Source: Burkholderiaceae bacterium (lineage in GTDB: Bacteria; Pseudomonadota; Gammaproteobacteria; Burkholderiales; Burkholderiaceae_C). Taken from it: DNA of 29,245 bases. The stretch spans positions 1 through 29,245 of the forward strand of contig JAFMJA010000002.1 of the NCBI GenBank assembly GCA_017853735.1, in the 5' to 3' direction. The position numbers and the translations under genes were made by a program. Positions 23,259 through 29,245 of the stretch are shown here, one piece after another (within the stretch, counting starts at the first letter, position 1; each line of letters begins with the position of its first letter). The notes beneath the pieces are model-generated. The model was given only the letters and a program-made list of their open reading frames with translations. It did no database searches and had not been told where the DNA came from.

Positions 23259-25472
23259 ATGTCTGAACGCACCAGGGCACACCGCCTGCAAATTGCCAAC
23301 AATCTGTATCGCTTTGTTCAAGACGAGGTGCTTGCCGCAAGCGGCATTGACAGCACCACCTTTTGGCAGGGTTTTGCCGCAATCGCCTACGAACTGGGGC
23401 CCAGGAACGCCGCGCTGTTGCGCGAGCGCGAGCGCCTCCAAGCTGAGCTGGATGCCTGGCACAAGGCCCAACCAGGCCCGATCAGGAACATGCCTGCCTA
23501 CCGCGCTTTCCTTGAGCAAATTGGCTATCTGGTACCGGTGCCCGCGCAAGTGCAATGCGATACCTCCAATGTGGACGCCGAGTTGGCAGTGCAGGCCGGG
23601 CCCCAGCTGGTGGTTCCGATTCTCAATGCCCGCTATGCGCTCAATGCGGCCAACGCGCGCTGGGGCTCACTCTATGATGCCTTGTACGGCACCGATGCCC
23701 TGTCTGAAGAACATGGTGCCAGCAGGCTGGGGCCTGATGGCAAGGGTTACAACCCCAAGCGGGGCGCCAAGGTGATCGAGTACGCCCGTCATGTGCTGGA
23801 TCGGGTCGCCGGGCTCGCGCATGGCTCGCATCTTGATTCGACCGCATACACGGTTGAGGGCGGCAAATTACTGGTGACGCTCAAAAATGGCAGCCGCTAC
23901 GGGCTGGCCGAGCCCGCAAAGTTTGTCGGCTATCAGGGCAGCGCCAACTCCCCATCGGCCATCCTTTTGCGCAATCACGGCCTGCACATCGAAATCCAGA
24001 TGGACCGCAACACCACCATTGGGCGCAGCGATGCGGCCGGCGTGAGCGATCTGCTGATGGAAGCCGCCCTGTCCACCATCCTCGACCTGGAAGACTCGGT
24101 GGCAGCGGTTGATGCTGATGACAAGGTGCATGCGTACCGCAACTGGCTTGGCATTCTGAAGGGCACGCTGAGCGAAGAAGTCAGCAAGGGCGGCCAGACC
24201 TTCACCCGCCGTCTCAACCCTGACCGCATCTACCAAGGTGCCTACGGCGAAGAAATCCGGCTGCACGGGCGCTCCTTGCTGTTCGTGCGCAATGTGGGTC
24301 ACCTGATGACGACCCCGGCCATCCTGTACGAGGACGGCAGCCAAATTCCCGAAGGCATCATGGACGCGGTGATCACCACTGCCATCGCCCTGCTTGACCT
24401 CAAAGGCCTCACCCAGCACGGCGTGCGCAATTCGCGTACCGGCTCAATCTATATCGTCAAGCCCAAGATGCACGGCCCGGCCGAAGTGGCCTTTTCCAAT
24501 GAACTGTTCAGTCGTGTCGAATCGCTGCTTGGGCTGCCGCAAAACACGGTCAAGCTTGGCATCATGGACGAGGAGCGTCGCACCAGCGTGAACCTCAAGG
24601 CCTGCATCGCTGCGGCCAAGAGCCGGGTGGCTTTCATCAACACAGGCTTCCTGGACCGCACCGGTGACGAGATGCATACCGCCATGCACGCTGGCCCGAT
24701 GATCCGCAAGACAGCCATGAAAAGCAGCGCGTGGATCAAGGCCTACGAGCAAAACAATGTGCTGGTTGGCCTGGCTTGCGGCCTCAGGGGTCGCGCCCAG
24801 ATCGGCAAGGGCATGTGGGCCATGCCGGACCTGATGGCTGCCATGCTCCAACAAAAAATTGCACACCCGCAGGCCGGTGCCAATACGGCCTGGGTGCCCT
24901 CGCCCACTGCAGCCACCCTGCATGCCCTGCATTACCATCAGGTCGAAGTCGCGACGATTCAGCTCGAACTGGAAAAACAGGCACGCACCAAAAATTTCGC
25001 GCGCCTGGAAGACAAGCTGCTGACAGGCTTGCTGACCGTACCGGTGGCCGCCAATCCCGCTTGGACGCCTGAAGAAATTCAGCAGGAGATTGACAACAAT
25101 TGCCAGGGCATCTTGGGTTATGTGGTGCGCTGGATCGACCAGGGCGTGGGTTGCTCCAAAGTTCCTGATATCCACAATGTGGGCCTGATGGAGGATCGTG
25201 CCACCCTGCGCATCTCCAGCCAGCATGTGGCCAACTGGCTCTTGCATGGGGTTGTCAGCGAGCAGCAGGTGCGCGCCAGCCTTGAGCGCATGGCCGCTGT
25301 GGTGGATCGACAAAATGCCAGCGACCCCTTCTACCAGAAGATGGCCGGCAACTTTGACAAGGCCATGGCCTTTCAGGCGGCCTGCGATCTGGTGTTCAAG
25401 GGTGTGACTCAGCCCAACGGCTACACCGAGCCGCTGCTGCATGCCTGGCGCCTGAAGGTCAAGGCCAAATAA
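23259..25472 (+). CDS. glcB: Malate synthase G
   Basis: Condenses glyoxylate with acetyl-CoA to malate, feeding two-carbon compounds into the TCA cycle. The 737-residue monomeric G-form compares with about 723 in E. coli. It shows the long insertion domain after VPVPAQVQCDTSNVD, IMDEERRTSVNLKACI with the active-site Glu/Arg, NTGFLDRTGDEMHTAMHAGPM, and AWVPSPTAATLHALHYHQV. The C-terminal plug ends in EDRATLRISSQHVANWL. AAGGAG stands eight bases before the ATG. Its position behind a 2-haloacid dehalogenase suggests use of glyoxylate derived from glycolate rather than, or besides, isocitrate lyase. Confidence 0.97.
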   Translation: MSERTRAHRLQIANNLYRFVQDEVLAASGIDSTTFWQGFAAIAYELGPRNAALLRERERLQAELDAWHKAQPGPIRNMPAYRAFLEQIGYLVPVPAQVQCDTSNVDAELAVQAGPQLVVPILNARYALNAANARWGSLYDALYGTDALSEEHGASRLGPDGKGYNPKRGAKVIEYARHVLDRVAGLAHGSHLDSTAYTVEGGKLLVTLKNGSRYGLAEPAKFVGYQGSANSPSAILLRNHGLHIEIQMDRNTTIGRSDAAGVSDLLMEAALSTILDLEDSVAAVDADDKVHAYRNWLGILKGTLSEEVSKGGQTFTRRLNPDRIYQGAYGEEIRLHGRSLLFVRNVGHLMTTPAILYEDGSQIPEGIMDAVITTAIALLDLKGLTQHGVRNSRTGSIYIVKPKMHGPAEVAFSNELFSRVESLLGLPQNTVKLGIMDEERRTSVNLKACIAAAKSRVAFINTGFLDRTGDEMHTAMHAGPMIRKTAMKSSAWIKAYEQNNVLVGLACGLRGRAQIGKGMWAMPDLMAAMLQQKIAHPQAGANTAWVPSPTAATLHALHYHQVEVATIQLELEKQARTKNFARLEDKLLTGLLTVPVAANPAWTPEEIQQEIDNNCQGILGYVVRWIDQGVGCSKVPDIHNVGLMEDRATLRISSQHVANWLLHGVVSEQQVRASLERMAAVVDRQNASDPFYQKMAGNFDKAMAFQAACDLVFKGVTQPNGYTEPLLHAWRLKVKAK

Positions 25473-25498
25473 GCGGCCCTCCATCTGCGAGCGCCGCT
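25472..25498 (+). terminator. Possible stem-loop after malate synthase
   Basis: AGCGGC (25472-25477) can pair with GCCGCT (25493-25498) directly after the glcB stop, with a 15-base loop. A short T-run appears only about 20 bases later, so intrinsic termination is doubtful. The rest of the 254-bp gap to the next gene holds two 8-bp palindromes, TTGATCAA and ACACGTGT, near 25663-25680, and no gene. Confidence 0.25.
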
Positions 25499-25726
25499 GA
25501 TCGCGCGCATCGTTGAAGTTTTTACGCTCGTATCCTGGCGGCCCAACCGGCTTCGGACTTCAAACTCGATCGGCCTGTCAGCCGCTCAGCCGTTTTGCTC
25601 TGGACACACGCTCCTTTGAGCCGCTGCGTGTACTCAAGCTGTAGATTTCAACGGGCTCAGATTGATCAAAACACGTGTCATACTTGGCTGCATGCGGTTG
25701 GATTTTCTATGCCCGGAGAGCTGGTA

Positions 25727-26200
25727 ATGAGCGAGATCGAAAAACGCCTTGAAGCGATGGGCTTTACGTTGCCGCCCCCCTTCAAGTTTCCCAACCCGAA
25801 CCGCACCGGTTGTGTGCAGGTTGGTTCCGTCCTGTTCGTTTCCGGACATGGACGCGACCTTCCGCCGCTGCCCGGGGTACGCCACAGCGGCAAGGTGCCG
25901 GCCGATGTGTCGATCGAGGAGGGCTATGCCACCGCCCGCGCGGTGGCCCTGTCGATTCTGGCCAGCATCAAGCAGGAGCTGGGCGATCTGGACCGTATCA
26001 AGCGCCTGGTGCGCCTGTTTGGCATGGTCAATGCTTCACCAGGCTTTGACCGCATGCCCAACGTGATCGACGGTGCTTCGGATTTTTTCTATGAACTCCT
26101 GGGGCCGGTGAACGGCAAGCATGCACGCACGGCGATCGGCGTGGCCGAACTGCCGCATGGCATTCCGGTGGAAATCAACGGCGAGTTCGAGGTCAAGTGA
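25727..26200 (+). CDS. RidA/YjgF/UK114 family protein
   Basis: A 157-residue trimer-forming Rid protein. Members hydrolyse reactive enamines/imines, and catabolic subfamilies act as dedicated deaminases. It belongs to the longer subgroup with an N-terminal IEKRLEAMGFTLPPP. The conserved core is visible: VLFVSGHGRD, and GKHARTAIGVAELPHGIPVEI containing the Arg that binds the substrate carboxylate. The ATG at 25727 has GGAGAG nine bases upstream; upstream in-frame codons are not family-like. It opens a plus-strand cluster with a LeuC-like, a Bug and a LeuD-like gene. That suggests a specific step in this pathway, or protection of it, rather than general housekeeping. Confidence 0.9.
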   Translation: MSEIEKRLEAMGFTLPPPFKFPNPNRTGCVQVGSVLFVSGHGRDLPPLPGVRHSGKVPADVSIEEGYATARAVALSILASIKQELGDLDRIKRLVRLFGMVNASPGFDRMPNVIDGASDFFYELLGPVNGKHARTAIGVAELPHGIPVEINGEFEVK

Positions 26201-26240
26201 TGGCGCAACAGCATTTGCCAGGGCAGTCGGGAAGCGCAGC

Positions 26241-27542
26241 ATGGCCGGGATGACCGGCGCGGAAAAGATCATCTCGCGTGCCTGTGGGCTCGCATCGGTG
26301 CGTGCGGGTGACATCGTCTATCCGAACCCGGACATGGTGATGATCCACGACAACATGGTGCCGAGCGTGAAGCGTGCGCTCGATGCGCTGGGCATCGACC
26401 GGTTGGCCGAACCGGAAAAGGTGGTGATGGTGACGGACCACGAAGTACTGTACGGCAGCGCACGCGCCGCACAGTACGGTTCGATCAACCGCAGCGCGGC
26501 CAAACGCTGGGGCGTTGGCACTTTCTTCGATGTCGGACGCGGCGGTCATGGCCATGTGTTTCCGATGGAGCGTGGCATGGTGCTGCCGGGCATGTTCTAT
26601 TTCGACAACGATCGCCACTGCACCAATGCCGGGGCAATTGGGGCGGTGGCGTTCCGCATGGGCATGGAAATCACGCGCGTGCTGGCCACCGGCAACAACT
26701 GGATCATGGTTCCCAAAACACTCAAGCTCACGCTGCGTGGAACGCTTGGGCCCGGGGTGTATGCGCGCGATCTTGGCGCCCATATCGGTGCGCTGATCCG
26801 CAGGCAGGTTCTGCCGTTTGACCTGGACTATCGCATCCTCGAATTTGCCGGCGACCTCGACCAGTTTTCACTGGCGGCACGCGTGGCCCTGTGCAGCGCC
26901 CCCACCGAGCTGGGCGCCTACGGGGTGTTCTTCCCGCCATCGGAGTCCGTGCTGGCGCATGCGCGCGATGTGGCGCAGCGGCCGTTTGCCGCGATGTTTT
27001 CCGATCCGGATGCGCGGTACGAAGCCGCAGCAGAAATCGACATCGCTGCGTTGCAGCCACAGGTCTCGACACCCGGCGGACTGCAGAACGCAGTGCCGGT
27101 GTCGGAAGTAGCTGGCACGCGCATTGACCATGCATTCATCGGCTCGTGTGCCTCGAGCATGTACGAAGACATTGCCCTCGCCGCCCGTTACCTGGCTGGG
27201 CGGCGCATTGCCGACGGCGTGCGCCTGTTCGTGGTGCCGGGGTCGGATGAAACCAGCCAGCGCCTTGCAAGCGAGGGGCTGATGCAGGTACTGCTCGAAT
27301 CCGGGGCGGTGGTGTTGCCGGCCGGCTGCGGACCCTGCAACGACGCGGTGGTCGGCCCGCTCGATGCCGGCGAGGTTTCGCTCTCGACCGCCACCAACAA
27401 TAACCATGGCCGCTTTGGTTCGCGCGATGCCAGACTGTATCTGGCCAGCCCGGCAACCGTGGCCGCTTCCGCCGTGGCCGGGCAGATTGTCGATGTCCGT
27501 ACCGTTTTCCCGGTTTCCCCCGCAATCTCAGTTGGAGAGTAA
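26241..27542 (+). CDS. Aconitase/isopropylmalate dehydratase-type large subunit (LeuC-like, divergent)
   Basis: A 433-residue [4Fe-4S] hydro-lyase large subunit. The three cluster ligands are intact: Cys303 in IGSCASSMYED, and Cys363 and Cys366 in AGCGPCNDAV. Their 60- and 3-residue spacing equals that of LeuC. FFDVGRG, VLPG, GVYARDL and NNNHGRFGSRDA also match the family. The usual DSH active-site triplet is DRH (124-126, in DNDRHCTNAGA), so the substrate is probably not isopropylmalate. ATG 26241 has GGGAAG six bases upstream; ATG 26250 is an alternative. A 17-codon frame starting at 26200, overlapping the ridA stop, ends as ATGA at 26250. It is the partner of the small subunit 1 kb downstream. 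Confidence 0.88.
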   Translation: MAGMTGAEKIISRACGLASVRAGDIVYPNPDMVMIHDNMVPSVKRALDALGIDRLAEPEKVVMVTDHEVLYGSARAAQYGSINRSAAKRWGVGTFFDVGRGGHGHVFPMERGMVLPGMFYFDNDRHCTNAGAIGAVAFRMGMEITRVLATGNNWIMVPKTLKLTLRGTLGPGVYARDLGAHIGALIRRQVLPFDLDYRILEFAGDLDQFSLAARVALCSAPTELGAYGVFFPPSESVLAHARDVAQRPFAAMFSDPDARYEAAAEIDIAALQPQVSTPGGLQNAVPVSEVAGTRIDHAFIGSCASSMYEDIALAARYLAGRRIADGVRLFVVPGSDETSQRLASEGLMQVLLESGAVVLPAGCGPCNDAVVGPLDAGEVSLSTATNNNHGRFGSRDARLYLASPATVAASAVAGQIVDVRTVFPVSPAISVGE

Positions 27543-27544
27543 TC

Positions 27545-28534
27545 ATGTTGAACAAGACAATGCGTCTGATCGTACAGGCCCTGGTGGGCATAACGCTGGC
27601 TAGTGTGTGTGCGGCGCAGGCACAAAGCCCGGCAGCAAAGTATCCGGAGCGGCCGATCCGTATCATCGTGCCGTTCCCGGCTGGTGACGGCATCGACATG
27701 CAGGCGCGCCTCATCGGCCAGCATCTCACCGAAAAGTGGGGCCAGCAGGTGCTGGTCGAGAACCGGCCCGGGGCCGGCACCCTGATCGGCACCGAAGCGG
27801 CGGTAAAGGCGCCAGCCGACGGCTACACCATCCTTCTGGTGACGACCACTTACTCCATCAATCCGAGCCTGCACCCAAAGGTTCCTTACGACCCGCTGAA
27901 GGATTTCACGCCGCTGATTCAGACCACGGCGATCCCGCTGATCGTGGTTGCCAGCCCGACTTTCCCGCCCAACAACCTCAATGAAGTGATCGCTCTGGCG
28001 CGTCAGAAGCCGGGCACCATGAGCATGGGCAACTCAGGCATTGGCACCTCGGCGCACATTGCCATGGAGCTGCTGCGCATGGCGGCAAAGCTGGACTACG
28101 TGCATGTGCCTTACAAGGGCATCCCGCCGGCCATGGTCGACCTGCTGTCGGGGCAGCTCAATATGCTCTCGACTTCGCCGGCACAGGTGATGGGCTCGAT
28201 CCGCGAAGGCAAGATCAAGCCGATCGCGGTGACCGGGGCAAAGCGCATGCCGCTGCTGCCCAACGTGGCCACGGTGGCCGAATCCGGCATGCCCGGGTTT
28301 GAGGCTACCGCGTGGATCGGCTTGGTGATGCCGGCCGGCACACCGCGAGACATCGTGGCCAAGCTCAATAGCGAGATTGCCGCCATCCTCAACCGTCCGG
28401 AAATCAAGGCGCGCTTCAACAATGATGGGTCCGAGATCATCGCCAGTTCGCCAGAGGCATTTGGCGCCCATATCAGCAGCGAGCTGCAGAAGTGGGCGAA
28501 GGTGATCAAGGATGCCGGGATCAAGCCGCAGTGA
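27545..28534 (+). CDS. Tripartite tricarboxylate transporter substrate-binding protein (Bug/TctC family)
   Basis: A 329-residue periplasmic solute-binding protein of the Bug family, abundant in Burkholderiales. These proteins bind carboxylates for TctAB transporters or signalling. A Sec signal peptide ends near residue 27 (VCAAQAQ). The mature part begins YPERPIRIIVPFPAGDGID, followed by VENRPGAGTLIGTEAAVKAPADGYTIL and VPYKGIPPAMVDLLSGQL, all family hallmarks. GGAGAG lies just before the ATG, and only 2 bp separate it from the large-subunit stop. No TctA/TctB membrane genes are present, as is usual for orphan Bug genes. Its place between the two dehydratase subunits suggests that its ligand is their substrate. 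Confidence 0.95.
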   Translation: MLNKTMRLIVQALVGITLASVCAAQAQSPAAKYPERPIRIIVPFPAGDGIDMQARLIGQHLTEKWGQQVLVENRPGAGTLIGTEAAVKAPADGYTILLVTTTYSINPSLHPKVPYDPLKDFTPLIQTTAIPLIVVASPTFPPNNLNEVIALARQKPGTMSMGNSGIGTSAHIAMELLRMAAKLDYVHVPYKGIPPAMVDLLSGQLNMLSTSPAQVMGSIREGKIKPIAVTGAKRMPLLPNVATVAESGMPGFEATAWIGLVMPAGTPRDIVAKLNSEIAAILNRPEIKARFNNDGSEIIASSPEAFGAHISSELQKWAKVIKDAGIKPQ

Positions 28535-28542
28535 GGGCTGAG

Positions 28543-29112
28543 ATGAGCGATGTCGCCCCCGGAGCTGCGCCGTCTTTTTCCTGGGTACGGCGCGGCTGCT
28601 GCTATCGCCTCGGCCATGACGTGCCGCACATGGGCGGCGTGGTGCCGATGCACATCGTTTCCGAAATGCGCTTCGACCCCAAGGACATCGTGCCGCACCT
28701 GTTTGCCGAAACCGACCCCGGCTTTGCCGAACGTTGCCGCCCTGGAGATGTGATCGTCACCGGGCGCAATTTCGGCATGGGGCCGAAGATGCAGGGCTAC
28801 ATTGCAATGCAGGCGCTCGGCCTGGGGCTGGTGTGCGAATCGATGCCCTTTCTTGCTTACCGCGAGGCCATCGGCCTGGGCCTGCCGGTGCTGATCGATT
28901 GCCCTGGCATCAGCGAAACGTGCGCCACAGGCGATGAGATCGAGGTCGATTACCTGACCGGCCGGTTTACCAACCACACGCGTGGCACCACGGTGCAGCT
29001 GCCACCGGTGCCGGAAGGTCTGCGCGAGATTGTCGAGATGGGCGGCACCAACAATTGGCTCAAACGCTGGTGGGCCAGCCATACTGCCGCCCGCGCCGCG
29101 CCGGCGTCCTGA
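28543..29112 (+). CDS. Aconitase/isopropylmalate dehydratase-type small subunit (LeuD-like, divergent)
   Basis: A 189-residue swivel-domain subunit, about LeuD length. The fold markers are GDVIVTGRNFGMG at about 68-80, corresponding to the LeuD loop, followed by ALGLGLVCESMPFLAYREAIGLGLPVL, which matches the usual hydrophobic helix-strand-helix. The canonical GCGSSREH loop is GMGPKMQG here, so the catalytic Ser and substrate-binding Arg of aconitases are missing. A GAGGG ribosome binding site precedes ATG 28543. It starts 8 bp after the Bug gene and is presumably co-translated with the large subunit. Its low similarity to standard LeuD makes pathway assignment impossible from sequence alone. 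Confidence 0.82.
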   Translation: MSDVAPGAAPSFSWVRRGCCYRLGHDVPHMGGVVPMHIVSEMRFDPKDIVPHLFAETDPGFAERCRPGDVIVTGRNFGMGPKMQGYIAMQALGLGLVCESMPFLAYREAIGLGLPVLIDCPGISETCATGDEIEVDYLTGRFTNHTRGTTVQLPPVPEGLREIVEMGGTNNWLKRWWASHTAARAAPAS

Positions 29113-29245
29113 GCCATCAGCCGCAGAGGCGGTCCTTCCAACGGTCCTGAAGGCGTGCTTGGTCTTGAGCGTATCGGCACGCGCCACTGCAGGGCGGGCA
29201 TTATCAGGTCGAGCAGTTACTTAATGTTAAGGTAGGCTGTTTAAA
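29113..29245. other. Right-edge non-coding stretch
   Basis: No gene is visible after the LeuD-like stop. A short dyad CTTAA-TG-TTAAG lies at 29220-29231 in a locally AT-rich end. A weak CCTTC/GAAGG stem lies further left. Either could be the terminator of this cluster or the control region of a gene beyond the window. Confidence 0.35.

Noticed and set aside
24444..25484. Minus-strand open frame opposite malate synthase G (346 codons)
   Set aside because: Lies wholly within glcB on the other strand, with shadow-type composition and no motifs.
26200..26253. 17-codon frame between ridA and the LeuC-like gene as a real peptide
   Set aside because: It has no features beyond start/stop overlaps at both ends; at most it could couple translation, and the ATG at 26241 has its own ribosome binding site.
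26241..29112. LeuC-like and LeuD-like genes as ordinary leucine biosynthesis leuC and leuD
   Set aside because: The DSH and GSSRE substrate motifs are altered, no leuB is present and a Bug gene separates the subunits.
25473..29112. Horizontally acquired island
   Set aside because: The style of the genes differs slightly to the eye, but no integrase, tRNA, flanking repeat or clear composition break is visible; codon statistics would be needed.

Overview
The window is a 29.2 kb piece of a GC-rich beta-proteobacterial chromosome, most likely Burkholderiales and plausibly Comamonadaceae. The evidence is indirect: a trpE-trpG-trpD-trpC-ung run, rpe divergent from apaG, thiL-pgpA-pncC, lptA-lptB-rpoN, argS-SPOR-dsbA, and a Bug-type (TctC) periplasmic binding protein. 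Genes are dense, with many 1-4 bp stop/start overlaps. I see no rRNA, tRNA, CRISPR array, transposase or prophage gene.

Region by region. (1) 1-4.9 kb, minus strand: the tryptophan operon trpE-G-D-C followed by ung, which runs off the left edge. A short Trp-codon-containing leader with competing inverted repeats lies before trpE. (2) 4.9-9.2 kb: rpe (minus) is divergent from apaG; thiL-pgpA, pncC and an alpha/beta hydrolase follow on the plus strand. The hydrolase keeps every catalytic and fluoride-pocket residue I recall for fluoroacetate dehalogenase. A truncated DoxX-like gene start sits between pgpA and pncC. (3) 9.2-14.6 kb, minus strand: a tightly coupled run lptA-lptB-rpoN-THUMP RNA methyltransferase-PIN-YecA/SEC-C. 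(4) 14.7-17.7 kb, minus strand: argS-SPOR protein-dsbA. (5) 17.8-22.3 kb: a LysR regulator divergent from a fatty-acid or CoA-thioester catabolic set (MaoC/FAS1-like hydratase, acyl-CoA dehydrogenase, MmgE/PrpD dehydratase). (6) 22.3-25.5 kb: an intergenic region with a 7-bp tandem repeat and a perfect 20-bp palindrome, then an L-2-haloacid dehalogenase and malate synthase G. (7) 25.7-29.1 kb, plus strand: RidA-like protein, a LeuC-like large subunit, a Bug binding protein and a LeuD-like small subunit.

How they fit together. The first 17.7 kb is mostly housekeeping: tryptophan, pentose phosphate, thiamine, phospholipid, LPS export, sigma-54, disulfide formation and translation. The right-hand 12 kb is accessory carbon metabolism. 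The two dehalogenases plus malate synthase G suggest a route from haloacetates through glycolate and glyoxylate to malate; the glycolate oxidase needed in between is not in the window. The last cluster looks like uptake and dehydration of an unknown hydroxy-di/tricarboxylate. Both dehydratase subunits are altered at positions that normally bind substrate, while the iron-sulfur ligands are intact. It is the best candidate for undescribed biochemistry here.

Limits: all calls come from reading translations and motifs by eye. No alignment, structure or database search was run, and family residue numbers used for comparison are from memory.
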